Part shown: one piece after another, positions 49,843 through 60,374 of the stretch
Numbering within the stretch: the stretch's first letter is position 1
Layout of the letters: every line of letters starts with the position of its first letter
From: Shewanella phaeophyticola
GTDB lineage: Bacteria > Pseudomonadota > Gammaproteobacteria > Enterobacterales > Shewanellaceae
Length of the DNA: 64,000 nt
Direction: 5' to 3'
NCBI RefSeq assembly: GCF_025398315.1
Contig: NZ_JAODOQ010000001.1
Location: 2,108,001 to 2,172,000 of the forward strand
Position numbers and translations under genes: made by a program
Notes under the pieces: model-generated
The model's database searches: none
What the model saw: the letters and a program-made list of their open reading frames with translations, nothing else
What the model was told of the DNA's origin: nothing

Positions 49843-52479
49843 CACAAATTGAATCACCTAAAGTTGTGAAGAAAAAATTATTCTCGCCAATTTGGTTATT
49901 GCCTGTAGTCGCGTTGATTTTAGGCGCTTGGCTTGGGGTAAAAAGTATCAAAGAATCTGGTATCGAGATTATGATCCACTTTCCTAGTGCTGCCGGTATT
50001 GATATAGGTAAAACCTTAGTCAAATACCAAGGGTTAACCGTGGGTAAAGTCTCTGATATTGGGATTGACGATGATCTTAAAGGGGTTAACGTCAAAGTGA
50101 TTATGGATTATCGCGCAGACCCATTTTTAAATCAAAACACCTTATTTTGGTTAGTCAAACCCAAAGCCAGTATCACTGGTGTTGAAGGTTTAGACACTCT
50201 CTTCTCTGGTAACTATATTGCGATTCAACCCGGCGAAGGCCGCTCGACCACAGAGTTTGAAGCACAGCGTGAAGCACCAGCAATTTTGCCTGGTAGCGAA
50301 GGGATTATGGTGGAACTTAAAGCCCCTAAGCTCGGATCAATTGATGTTGGGTCTCCGGTTTTTTTCCGCCAGGTTCCAGTCGGCAGTGTAGTGAGTTACC
50401 GTTTAGACGGTAAAAAACAAATTATTATCAGTGCGTTTGTACAAGAACAGTACACCCATTTAGTGCATAAAGATTCTCGCTTTTGGAATGTGTCAGGGTT
50501 AAAAATAGATGCTTCATTAAGTGGCGTTAAAATCAACACTGAAAGTATTGCCTCAATTCTAGCCGGCGGAATTAGCTTTGATAGTGGCTCAGAAACCGTA
50601 CTCGCCAAAAATGGCGATACTTATCCGTTATTTCATGACGAGCAATCGGCCATTGGAGGGATTAACGTCACCTTAACGGCCAGCAATGCTGATGATATCA
50701 GTGAAGGAACTGCGCTCGTTTATCGCGGCATTACGATTGGTCAGGTAGATAGCAAACAATTAACCGATGATGGTGTTCAATTTATAGCTCAAGTTGATCA
50801 TAAATACAAAGACTTAATCACCCCTGACAGCCGTTTTTGGTTAAGTGGGGCAGAGCTTTCACTCAAATCGATGAAAAATGTCGGCCGATTAGTTACCGGC
50901 AGTGTCATCAGTGTATTACCCGGTAGCCAAAGTGCCACTGAATCAATGCAATTTGAAATAGCCGCGCAAGCGCCGGATTTGCTCACTGCAGACAAATTAG
51001 TCTTAACCGTTGAGGCAAGTACGCATACAGGTGTAAGCAATGGCGCACAAGTACGATATAAACAATTGCCGATTGGTCAAATCATTAGCGTAAACCTCAG
51101 TGAGGACTTTGATAAGGTTGAATATCAAATCGAAATCTTGCCTGAGTTTACCCGTTTAGTGACTCAAGGAAGCTTTTTTGTACCCGAAAGCGCCCTCGCC
51201 ATTAACGCTTCACTAGATGGTGTTAGTGTCACTTCGCGCGATCTCACCACGATGCTTGAAGGGGCTATCAGTTTAGTGCCCGCTAAAAGTAAAACATTAG
51301 TGACGGCCAATGACACATTAACCTTATATGAATCAATTGAAGCGGCGAAAAGCCTGTTTGCTCAGCAACAAATGCGTACAATGACATTAACCAGTATCGA
51401 TGGCGCAGACTTAGCTGAAGGCTCGCCAATTTACTATAAAAAAATGCAAATTGGCGCCGTAAATCAAGTCAATTGGCACGCAGAAACAGACAAGTTCACT
51501 GTTGATATCAGTATCGATAAAAAATTCACCCCCTTAATCAAACCTAATACAGTCTTTTGGCGTAATAATGCAGTTGCCATTAATGCCAGTCTTGCCGGGG
51601 TTGATATTGATGTCGCGCCGCTCAAAGGAGTGATAAATGGCAGTATTACTCTTGGGTATTTAGACACTGAATTAGCAAATGACACTCAAGCCAATTTACG
51701 GCTTTATGACAGTCAAGCATTAGCGTTAATGCAGGCAAAAGTCATCGATTTGATTTTACCTGTCAGTGCAAAAATCAAGCCTAATGCAGCCATTCGTTAC
51801 CAAGGTCATCAAATCGGTGAAATCTCACAAGTTAAACTTAACCCTACATTGACCACACTTAACGCCAAAGCCTATCTTTATGGTGACTATGCTGAGCGTT
51901 TCAGTCGCGATGACAGTGAATTTTTTATCGTCGAAGCGCAAATCTCTCTTGCAGGGAATTCAGGCACCAGACACATTAATCACTGGGCCGTATATTGGTG
52001 TTATCCCTGGTAACAATACTTCCACAACAAACCAATTCACGGCATTAAATCATGCCCGCCTAGATGCTAACGTCCCAGCTGATGCCGTTAGATTTCAATT
52101 GGTAGATAATCAATTAGGGTCAATTAAGGTCGGTACGCCATTGTTTTTCCGTGGTATTAATATTGGGCAAATTGATGGTTATCAATTAGCTGACAGCGGC
52201 ATCGATATTACCCTTTATGCTCATGTTAAAGCGCAATATCGCCATTTAGTGAATCAAAGCAGTCAATTTTGGGATGCATCAGGGATCAAATTAGATGTTG
52301 GGTTATTTTCTGGCGCACAATTTGAAGCCCAGTCGCTCGAAACCATTCTTGCTGGCGGCATAGCGATTGCCACGCGCGATGTAACCAATGACACTAATCG
52401 TTTATCAGCAAATGACCGTAAGCCCCTGCAACACAATATGTTGCCTGAATGGAGCCGAATGGCAACCAGTGCAAGATAA
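49839..52479 (+). CDS. letB: LetB (YebT/PqiB-type) seven-MCE-domain tunnel protein, one frame break
   Basis: The protein has a membrane anchor (WLLPVVALILGAWLGV) and seven MCE domains, each with a conserved G-hydrophobic-YQG/YRG/FRG-xxxG block (GKTLVKYQGLTVGKV, VGSPVFFRQVPVGSV, GTALVYRGITIGQV and so on, the last VGTPLFFRGINIGQI). Seven domains is the count of Escherichia coli LetB, which forms a stacked tunnel carrying lipids across the periplasm. Frame one stops at 52013. Removing a G from GGG near 51957 restores GIQAPDTLITGPYIGVIPG and the rest to 52479, about 880 residues. Confidence 0.92.
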
Positions 52480-52505
52480 ATGATTTATAGTGCTTCATTA
52501 ACACA

Positions 52506-52534
52506 AAAGGCCGATATCACTATCGGCCTTTTTT
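52506..52534 (+). terminator. Rho-independent terminator of the letAB operon
   Basis: AAAGGCCGATA and TATCGGCCTTT pair around TCAC and are followed by TTTTTC, about 30 bases after the letB stop. Confidence 0.9.
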
Positions 52535-52564
52535 CTTTTCATTTAATCCCGCTTCAAACAGACC

Positions 52565-53790
52565 CTAGCCATAAAACCAATAACACACACCAATTGCTGC
52601 ACAGATCCCAGCGGCATCAGCAGCAAGACCACAACTCAGCGCATGGCGACCGTTACGAATACCTACCGAGCCGAAATAAACGGCTAACACATAAAATGTG
52701 GTTTCGGTACTGCCCTGTAAAATCGCTGCCAAGCGACCCGCAAATGAATCAACCCCATGATGATCATGGTTTCTAGCATCATGGCTCTGGCTCCTGAGCC
52801 GCTAAATGGTTTCATCAATGCTGTCGGCATCGCATCAATAAAACGCGTGTCCCAACCAAAGCCATTAATAACCGAAGCTAATACTTGTAATGCATAATCT
52901 AACGCACCAGATGCACGCAATACACCAATGGCAAGCAACATCGCAATCAGGTAAGGAATCAGCGTTATCGCCTGATTAAAGCCTTGTTTAGCCCCCTCGA
53001 CAAATTCATCATAAACCGCAATTTTTCGATACCCTGCCGCCATGATAAAACTGAAAATTAATATTAATAATATGCCATTACCCAACACCATAGAGATTTG
53101 CCCAATCGCATCGACAGATAAGGTTGCTAAATAAGCAACACCCGCCATTAATGAGCCAATAATCAACCCGGCATAAGCTAACATCACACTGTTAAACAGT
53201 GATATCCGTTGAACGGTTGCTACCACTAATAAACCCACAATGGTAGAAGCGCTTGTTGCCAATAAAATAGGTAAAAACACATCAGCTGGATTGGGTGCGC
53301 CCTGCTGTGCACGATATAGAAACACCGTTACCGGCACTAAGGTGACCGAAGAAGTATTGAGCACTAAAAATAGAATTTGTGCATTTGTCGCGACGGTTTT
53401 CATAGGATTTAAACTTTGCAAATCATGCATTGCTTTTAAACCTAGCGGCGTAGCGGCGTTATCTAAGCCTAAAATGTTTGCCGTTAAGTTCATGCTGATG
53501 CTGCCATAAGCCACATGCCCACGGGGAACCTCTGGCATCAATTTAGACAACAACGGTTCAAACACCCGTGCAAACAGGCTAACGACACCGGCTTTTTCAC
53601 CCACCTGCATTAAGCCCATCCACAGGGCTAATACACCAATTAACCCTAGCGAAATATCTGCAGCTAATTTGGCGCTGGCAAATAATGCCGTGACGGTTTC
53701 GCCCAAGACCTCGTTATTGCCACCAAACAATTGGATGATAATAGAAACGGCAGCCACAATAAAAAATAAAAGCCAGACCCGATTTAACAC
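52565..53790 (-). CDS. Nucleoside-recognition (SpmA/SpmB-like) membrane protein, one frame break
   Basis: About 408 residues with many membrane helices. Two gate-type halves are seen: N-terminal GVLALWMGLMQVGEKAGVV with ANILGLDNAATPLGLKAM, and C-terminal TLIPYLIAMLLAIGVLRASG with FSGSGARAMMLETMII. This is the fused spore-maturation-protein A/B family of unknown function that is common in non-sporulating Proteobacteria. The frame is lost near 52750; one added base restores SFAGRLAAILQGSTETTFYV and LAVYFGSVGIRNGRHA to a stop at 52565. A GTG start at 53790 with GGAG upstream fits better than the earlier ATG. Confidence 0.85.
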
Positions 53791-53911
53791 ACTTAACTCC
53801 GTCACACAGTTATAATTTTTTGCATAATATACAGTATTCATAGGGATTGAGGGGCAACAATTACGTGTTATGATCGGCATAATTCTGCTAAAAAAGTGTA
53901 ACTTGATTATT

Positions 53912-55367
53912 ATGGTTCAATTAAACCCAAACTTTATCAGCCACATAGAGAAAGAACTGCCGGCTCACTTATCCATTGATGAGTTTATCTCTATTTGTGA
54001 TAAACCATTACGAAAATCTATAAGGGTCAATACCTTAAAAATAACCAGTGCAGAATTTGTCCAAATAATGACTCAAGCGGGATGGCAATTATCCCCCATC
54101 CCCTGGTGCGCTGATGGTTTTTGGATTGACGGCAAGGATGATGTGCAATTAGGCAACGCCATTGAACACATACAAGGGCTATTTTATATTCAAGAAGCCA
54201 GTTCAATGCTACCGCCCACAGCATTATTTGCTGACGGGCTTAATCCAGATTTAGTGTTAGACGTAGCCTCTGCCCCTGGCTCTAAAACCACTCAAATTGC
54301 CGCTTTAATGCAAAATAAAGGCTTATTGATTGCCAATGAATATTCTGCTAGCAGAGTGAAAGTTTTACATGCCAATGTTTTGCGAATGGGCGCTAGTCAT
54401 ACTGCACTCACTCATTTTGATGGTCGTGTATTTGGCGAATATTTATATGAATCATTTGACGCCATTTTATTAGATGCCCCCTGTGGCGGCGAAGGTACGG
54501 TTCGTAAAGACCCTCTAGCACTAAAACATTGGGATATTAAAGATGTTACTGCAATTGGTGAAACCCAAAAAGACTTAATTGAATCGGCATTTTTAGCATT
54601 AAAACCCGGTGGCACATTGGTCTACTCAACCTGCACCTTAAGCCAATTAGAAAACCAACATATTTGCCAGCATTTACAACAAAGTTATCCTGATGCGGTT
54701 GAGTTTGTCTCTTTAGCTGATCTATTTGACGGTGCAGACAAAGCATGCACCGAAGAAGGCTTCTTACATGTTTGGCCACAGATATTCGATAGTGAAGGTT
54801 TTTTTGTCGCAAAAATCCGTAAAACGGCTTCTGTTGAACGTATCAAGAAACAACCTAAATTACAGAAAAACTTTCCTTTTACCATTGCACCAGATAAGCA
54901 ACAGCACGCCCTGAAACAATACTTTGCCGATACTTTTGCAATTGATTTGCCTCAAGGTGACATCATTATGCTTCGCGATAATGAATTTTGGTTATTTCCA
55001 GCGATGTTCATGCCTTTGATTGGCAAAATGCGTTTCCAACGTATTGGTTTAAAACTCGCCGATGCGCTCAAAAAAGGCTACAAAGCCAAACATGAGGCCA
55101 TTATTGCACTAACAGCTGATGCAAGTCACAACCCTCGTTGTATCGAGCTGTTAGATACACAAGCGCAAGACTATTTGATGAAGCCGGGACATTGCTAGCA
55201 ATAGCTTTTCAACAGCAGTGCAAGAGCAACTAACCGAAATGGCTCAAGGAGAAATGTTAGTGAGCTACCATAATGTGGTTATCGGTGTGGTAAAACATTT
55301 AGGTCATAGGCTTAAAAATAATTTACCGCGCGATTTAGTACGCGACAATGTCAATTTGAGTTTATAA
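53912..55367 (+). CDS. rsmF: 16S rRNA (cytosine-1407-C5) methyltransferase RsmF, one frame break
   Basis: This SAM-dependent enzyme modifies C1407 of 16S rRNA. The RsmB/RsmF core shows DVASAPGSKTTQIAALM, LLDAPCGGEGTVRKDP (first catalytic Cys) and LVYSTCTLSQLENQH (nucleophile Cys). The C-terminal extension continues past the first stop at 55198: removing a G from GGG near 55186 gives DIASNSF and VVIGVVKHLGHRLKNNLPRD to 55367. The length of about 484 residues matches RsmF. It follows letAB, as yebU follows yebST in Escherichia coli. Confidence 0.93.
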
Positions 55368-55378
55368 ACACACAATAA

Positions 55379-55394
55379 TATGAGCGAGATCACA
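55379..55394. promoter_or_regulatory. CRP-like site downstream of rsmF
   Basis: TATGA-GCGAGA-TCACA fits TGTGA-N6-TCACA with one mismatch. It lies about 75-90 bases before a TATAAT box (55468-55473). A symmetrical ATCAAA-CTAT-TTTGAT (55421-55436) lies between them. Confidence 0.4.
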
Positions 55395-55463
55395 GTTGTA
55401 GTGTCCCCAAACAGATCCAGATCAAACTATTTTGATTATCTTTTATGCAAAGCCAATAAACTA

Positions 55464-55480
55464 TGACTATAATTTAGTCA
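55464..55480 (+). promoter_or_regulatory. Palindrome overlapping a -10 box
   Basis: TGACTA-TAATT-TAGTCA is a perfect six-base inverted repeat enclosing TATAAT (55468-55473). It could be a regulated promoter for the intergenic transcript proposed at 55480-55641. Confidence 0.4.
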
Positions 55481-55641
55481 CAGTTCATTGAGTATTCGGT
55501 ATCGACAATTAATGGACTTGTTTAATGGACTTGTTTCCACAAAAGCAAGTGTATAAGTCTGATGCCACACAGTAGCGCAAGGCTCTTAACCGAGCCCTTT
55601 CCCTAGGCCCAAAACAATTGGATCGTTTTGGGTCTTTTTTT
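55480..55641 (+). ncRNA. Candidate small RNA between rsmF and tatD
   Basis: The 283-base gap has a -10-like box at its centre, a hairpin GGCTC-TTAACC-GAGCC (55581-55596) and a strong terminator (55608-55641), with no reading frame. The expected transcript is about 160 nt, the size of many trans-acting small RNAs. It also has a 13-base direct repeat (AATGGACTTGTTT at 55511 and 55524). I recognise no known RNA family. It could instead be just the rsmF 3' end. Confidence 0.3.
55608..55641 (+). terminator. Strong rho-independent terminator
   Basis: CCCAAAAC and GTTTTGGG form the stem around AATTGGATC and are followed by TCTTTTTTT. It ends the rsmF or small-RNA transcript just before the convergent tatD gene. 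Confidence 0.9.
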
Positions 55642-55650
55642 ATGTTTTTT

Positions 55651-56439
55651 TTACCGGCCGATTAACGTCGCAGCCTCTTTAAACAGGCTAAAGAAGTTAT
55701 CTGTGGTGTATTGAGCTAAATCATCAAATTTTTCACCGCGCAATTCAGCAACAAATTCAGCAACGTCACGCACATAAGCAGGCTGATTTTCTTGGCCGCG
55801 GTGTGGCACAGGCGCTAAATAAGGTGAATCGGTTTCGACCAGTAATCTGTCTTTGGGCACTTGGCGAATAACACTACGTAGCTCTCCGGCATTTTTAAAG
55901 GTCACAATGCCAGAAACCGAAATGTAAAAACCTAAATCAATCGCTGCTTTAGCCATTTCCCAGTTTTCGGTAAAACAATGTAAAACACCGCCGACTTTAT
56001 CGGCATGACCTGCTTTTAGCATATTAATGGTGTCTTCTCGTGCATCACGCGTATGAACAATTAACGGTTTGTTGACTTCAACCGCAAGTGCTATTTGCTG
56101 TTCAAAACATTGTTGCTGCAACATTTTAGTGTCATTTGAATAAAAATAGTCAAGGCCAGTTTCACCAATGGCAACCACACGTGGGTCGGTTGCAAAACGC
56201 TTAATGTCTTCAATGTTTAAACCTTCTTGTACATCTAATGGATGCACACCAGACGATAGAAACACATTATTAAACGCAGCTACTTTATCGCGCATGGCTT
56301 CAAAACCTTGCTGGCGAACGTTGACACATAATAAATAATCAACGCCTTGTGCTTTAGCGTTGTCCATTATGGTGTGAAGGCTTGCGGTATCGGGAGCCGC
56401 TTTTAGGCGGTCAAGGTGACAATGGGAATCAATTAGCAT
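55651..56439 (-). CDS. TatD-family metal-dependent hydrolase (YcfH-like)
   Basis: This TIM-barrel hydrolase has the metal-binding motif MLIDSHCHLD at the N terminus, SSGVHPLD, GETGLDYFY, IVHTRDA and VETDSPYLAP near the end. Its 262 residues match YcfH. Family members act as 3'-5' DNA/RNA exonucleases or D-aminoacyl-tRNA deacylases; the precise role of YcfH is unsettled. It is the last gene of the minus-strand tmk-holB-pilZ cluster. Confidence 0.9.
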   Translation of the reverse strand: MLIDSHCHLDRLKAAPDTASLHTIMDNAKAQGVDYLLCVNVRQQGFEAMRDKVAAFNNVFLSSGVHPLDVQEGLNIEDIKRFATDPRVVAIGETGLDYFYSNDTKMLQQQCFEQQIALAVEVNKPLIVHTRDAREDTINMLKAGHADKVGGVLHCFTENWEMAKAAIDLGFYISVSGIVTFKNAGELRSVIRQVPKDRLLVETDSPYLAPVPHRGQENQPAYVRDVAEFVAELRGEKFDDLAQYTTDNFFSLFKEAATLIGR

Positions 56440-56494
56440 GGGTATTCTTTCACAATAGTGTTAGCAACTAAATCAGATGCGCAAGAATACCTAG

Positions 56495-56821
56495 CTACAT
56501 AGTGCAGGTCAAATCGCTCGAGGACAGTTCGCTCGATAATAATTTTTCAATATGGTGTTTGTGGCTTTCTACATCGGTTTTAATTTTAACGCCAATACCC
56601 GCAGGACGACCACCTGAAGCACCTAATGGGTTAATCCACACCACAGTGCCTTGAAACTCATTAGCTTGTGTCGCATTAGGTAAACGATAAGAAATGGTCA
56701 ACTCTTGGCCTAGGTAATGACTTTCTGTAGTCGAAATAAATAAGCCTGCCGGTTTAATAAATGGCATATATGCACGATAAAGCTTATGTATATTATCGTA
56801 GTTGACTACAAGATCGACCAT
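56495..56821 (-). CDS. pilZ: PilZ-domain protein (type IV pilus type)
   Basis: This is a 108-residue single PilZ domain with LFISTTESHYLGQELTISYR and FQGTVVWINP near the end. The RxxxR cyclic-di-GMP-binding motif of other PilZ proteins is not apparent, as in Pseudomonas PilZ, which instead works with PilB and FimX in pilus assembly. It lies between holB and tatD, the standard location for pilZ in gammaproteobacteria. Confidence 0.9.
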   Translation of the reverse strand: MVDLVVNYDNIHKLYRAYMPFIKPAGLFISTTESHYLGQELTISYRLPNATQANEFQGTVVWINPLGASGGRPAGIGVKIKTDVESHKHHIEKLLSSELSSSDLTCTM

Positions 56822-56925
56822 AAGTAATTCTTTCTATTCCGTAAAAGAGTTAAAATTTCGTTTAGCATTATCCGTTTGTAAGCTGCTTAAACGTGAGGAT
56901 ATATTGTTGACATAAGGCCTGTGTA

Positions 56926-57859
56926 TTAACGCTTGGCATGGTTTGCAGCTTTTGGCACATCTGCATCACAGTCCCCGCGAGATTCAACCAACTTACCTTG
57001 CACCAATGGATTCAATTGCATAGACGGCTTATCTTGCAACTGCATCTTACTATTACTTTTTAACACATATTGGCGTAAGTACAAATACAAAACATTAAGT
57101 GCATCAACAATTTGTTGTTCTGACAATGACAATAAACTGTTGGTTAAATGTCCTGATTGTAAACTTTGAGCCCAATCTTGTCGGTACGTTAACAATTGTT
57201 GGTAATGTTGACTCCGTAAACTCTCGGCCAAAGACAACGATTGCACCAACGACACTTAAACACCAGGTGACATCATGACTTTTACCCTGCTCATTTGCTG
57301 CAGGCAACAAATGTTGTTGAGCTAACCATTGCTGGATCTGGTGCTTGTCTGGCGCCTTAAAAGCCAACGTTTGGCAGCGGCTAGTAATAGTAGGAAGCAG
57401 TTGTGATGTTCGATTAGTTTGTAAAATCAATACCACGTCATTACCCGGTTCTTCTAATGTTTTAAGCAGAGCATTAGCTGCAGCAATATTGAGACGTTCT
57501 ACATCGGTGATCAGTGCGACCCTTGCACCACCTTGCTGAGCCGTTTGAGTTAATGATTGGCACAACTGCCTAATTTGATCGACTTTAATTTGGTTCCCAT
57601 CAGGTTTAACAACATGCAGATCAGGATGACTATTTGCACTTAACAATAGACAGCTTTTACATTGGCCGCAGGCGCCAACGGGAGTCAATTGTTGACACAA
57701 TACCGTTTCAGCACAAGCTTTAGCAAGGATCATCCCGCCTAAAGCATTGTCGACCTTAATCAAATGAGCATGACTGTTTTTTCCGCGATAATGCACATCC
57801 ACAAAACGTTGGTGCGCATCGGCTAACCATGGAAGTTGTGCTAATTGATAGTCGCTCAT
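56926..57859 (-). CDS. holB: DNA polymerase III delta-prime subunit, one frame break
   Basis: This is the clamp-loader subunit. The N-terminal AAA-like domain lacks a Walker A motif, as expected, and has the zinc cluster GACGQCKSCLLL, the VDQIRQLCQSL block, LLKTLEEPGNDVVLIL and the TSRCQTL sensor motif. Frame one runs off near 57260. Frame two supplies the collar domain (LAESLRSQHYQQLLTYRQDW) to 56926. Restored length is about 310 residues. Because this subunit is essential for normal replication, the break is almost surely a sequence error. Confidence 0.92.
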
Positions 57860-57885
57860 GTCAATAATGTCCTTTAGCGCCAGTG

Positions 57886-58533
57886 CTAAGCTTTATGGTG
57901 CAACATAGGTAAACGATGTTGCAATTGAAGGCGAATATCTTGATGCACTTTATCTATCGGTTGACTCGCATCAATGACAACAATACTGTCATCTTGCGCT
58001 GCCAACTGTAAATAAGTTTGTCTGGCTCGTTCAAAAAACTCAATGGCTTGCTGCTCAATCCTATCTAATTCACCGCGATTAGCTGCACGAGTAAGTCCAA
58101 GCTTTGGGTCAATATCTAAATACAGTGTAAAGTCAGGTTTAAAACCACCAAGACATGCATCGCTTACCGCTTTAACCAACGGCATTAACCCTCGGCCGCC
58201 GCCTTGATAAGCGAGAGATGATAGGTTATGACGGTCACCTAAAACCCATTGTCCCTTAGCAAGTGCCGGTTTAATCACGTTCGCAATGAGCTGAGAGCGA
58301 GCGGCATAAATAAGTAAACATTCAGCTTCATCGCAAAGTGGGTCTGTTTCGTCTGCAATTTTGACCAAATCACGCATTTTTTCGGCCAATGGTGTACCAC
58401 CAGGCTCACGAGTACACACCGGTGCTTGACCGATATGTTGTTGTATTAAATCATTCACAAGAGCAATAGCACTGGATTTCCCGGCACCCTCAAGCCCTTC
58501 AATTACAATAAACTTTCCTACTTGGCTCATCAT
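57886..58533 (-). CDS. tmk: Thymidylate kinase
   Basis: This enzyme phosphorylates dTMP to dTDP. The P-loop is [11 protein letters not shown] (residues about 12-22), followed by [16 protein letters not shown], the [16 protein letters not shown] substrate segment, and [24 protein letters not shown] (Lid). The length of 215 residues is normal. It overlaps the end of mltG by four bases (ATGA) and precedes holB, the usual order. Confidence 0.96.
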   Translation of the reverse strand: MMSQVGKFIVIEGLEGAGKSSAIALVNDLIQQHIGQAPVCTREPGGTPLAEKMRDLVKIADETDPLCDEAECLLIYAARSQLIANVIKPALAKGQWVLGDRHNLSSLAYQGGGRGLMPLVKAVSDACLGGFKPDFTLYLDIDPKLGLTRAANRGELDRIEQQAIEFFERARQTYLQLAAQDDSIVVIDASQPIDKVHQDIRLQLQHRLPMLHHKA

Positions 58534-59544
58534 TTTCTTTTTCTCTGAAATTCATTTACCGCTTTGTTATGCGCTTTTAATGTCGATGAAAATACGTGGC
58601 TACCGTCATTACGCGATACAAAATATAAATAATTCACTTTAGCTGGGTTTGCCGCGGCAAATAACGATGCACGGCTCGGTGCCGCAATAGGGGTTGGCGG
58701 TAGTCCGTCTATTTTGTAGGTATTAAATGCCGTCGCTTCGCGCAAATCTTTGCGCGTAATGTTGCCTTTATAGCGCTCGCCCATACCATAAATCACTGTC
58801 GGGTCGGTTTGTAAACGCATGCCCTTTTTAAGGCGATTGTTAAATACCGCTGACACCCAATCACGTTCTTCTGGCTTGCCGGTTTCTTTTTCAATAATGG
58901 ATGCAATAATCAATAACTCATAAGGTGAGCTTAAGGCCAAGTCTTTATCACGCCCAGCCCATGCTTGCTTGAGGCTCATTTGCATCATATCAAAACTGCG
59001 TTGCAACACAGTTTGCACGTTATCATTAGCGTGATAGTGAAACGTTTCAGGATAAAACTTACCCTCTGGTAAACCGGAGGTATCGCCATTGGCCAACAAC
59101 ACTTGATTAAAGTCGTCGTTACCGACAATTAACCGTTCACTTGTTGCTAACGCTTGTTGCCACTCTTTAATTGATTTCCCTTCAATTAGGGTGACACTAA
59201 ATACCGCTTCTTGGCTACAATCGAATACGCTGAAACACGCTCTCGAGAGTGTCACCTGGGATAAGTTGATAATAGCCCGTTTTTATTTGTGCGAGTTTAG
59301 GTTCAAGCTTGACTAGGTACTTAACTTTCCAACTGTCTGTTATCAACGCTTGTTGTTCTAATTGTTGCGCCAATTTGATAATAGAAATGCCAGATTCCAC
59401 ATTTAACGTTTCGACTTGCTCAAGCTGTAAAACTTGTTTTTGAAAGACGATTAATTCGTTAACAAACCAATAGCCTGAGAGACAAACTATGGCAAATAGT
59501 GGGATTAAACTTGCCAATAAACGTGTTGTTATTGTTTTTATCAT
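58530..59544 (-). CDS. mltG: Endolytic murein transglycosylase MltG, one frame break
   Basis: The protein has a single membrane helix ([20 protein letters not shown]), a LysM-like subdomain and a YceG catalytic domain with [20 protein letters not shown] (catalytic Glu) and [12 protein letters not shown], ending NEFQRKRK. Frame one stops near 59215 after [11 protein letters not shown], and the second frame resumes at [15 protein letters not shown]. About 338 residues when joined, the normal size. It acts as a terminase that trims nascent glycan strands. Its start overlaps the pabC stop by four bases, so translation is coupled. Confidence 0.92.
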
Positions 59545-60374
59545 GATGGTAAATTTACACTCAAAACGTGCCTGAATCGCGACGTATGCGTCCAACGGCT
59601 AAATTGAAATTGATCAATGGTGTGCACATCAACTACACCAAATAAACTGTTAGTAATAACGATATGTTCAGCGGCCTTAATGTCGTCAAAACGCATAGGT
59701 TTAACCATCACCTCAAAGCCATCTTGTAGTAATGCATCGATAAATTGCTCGCGCATCACTCCGCTTACCCCAGCATGTGTTATTGCAGGGGTCACTACCT
59801 TGCCATCTATTATCGCAAAGATATTTGCCATTGATGATTCTATCACCCAACCATCTGTATCACACACCAGCCAATCTTGAGTATTAGCCACTAACGGTTG
59901 TGATTTAATCAGAACCTGCTCTAACCTATTAAGGTGTTTCATGCCTGCCAGTAAAGGTTGTCGAGCAAGTGCGATGGGAGATGTTGCAAGTGCTATGCCC
60001 GTTAGCTGCCATTGTTGATAATGCTCAGGGATTGGAGTGACACTGACGATTTCATTGATTTGGGTTTGCGATGGCGCTTGATAGCCACGCCCCCCTTCAC
60101 CACGAGTCAGTAGTAACTTAATACAATGTTGAGGGTATTGAGTAGCTAAAGACAAGAGCTGACGAGTTAATGCATCACTTGCTTGCCAATGCATTCCTAA
60201 TCGCAAACAACTTTGTTGTAAGCGCGACAGGTGATTGTCAATAAACAAAACCGCCGAAAGCTGATTGGCAGCAGTGGTGCGCATTGTAGCAAACACACCA
60301 TCACCGTAAGCTAATCCGCGGTCAAAAGGACTGACTGTGCCTTGTGCTACCTGGTTAACCCAAACCAATGCCAT
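59541..60374 (-). CDS. pabC: Aminodeoxychorismate lyase
   Basis: This PLP enzyme of the branched-chain-aminotransferase fold makes 4-aminobenzoate from aminodeoxychorismate for folate. Motifs are DRGLAYGDGVFATMR (N-terminal), GMKHLNRLEQVL (PLP-binding Lys) and VIESSMANIFAI (phosphate-binding region). The length of 277 residues fits. It starts on the last base of the dcd stop (TAATG) and overlaps mltG. The pabC-mltG-tmk-holB order is standard in gammaproteobacteria. Confidence 0.94.
   Translation of the reverse strand: MALVWVNQVAQGTVSPFDRGLAYGDGVFATMRTTAANQLSAVLFIDNHLSRLQQSCLRLGMHWQASDALTRQLLSLATQYPQHCIKLLLTRGEGGRGYQAPSQTQINEIVSVTPIPEHYQQWQLTGIALATSPIALARQPLLAGMKHLNRLEQVLIKSQPLVANTQDWLVCDTDGWVIESSMANIFAIIDGKVVTPAITHAGVSGVMREQFIDALLQDGFEVMVKPMRFDDIKAAEHIVITNSLFGVVDVHTIDQFQFSRWTHTSRFRHVLSVNLPS

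Noticed and set aside
52556..52567. AAACAGACCCTAG-like match to the end of the MITE
   Set aside because: Only about 12 bases match, and they overlap the end of the restored SpmA/B-like gene (its stop is at 52565), so chance is likely.
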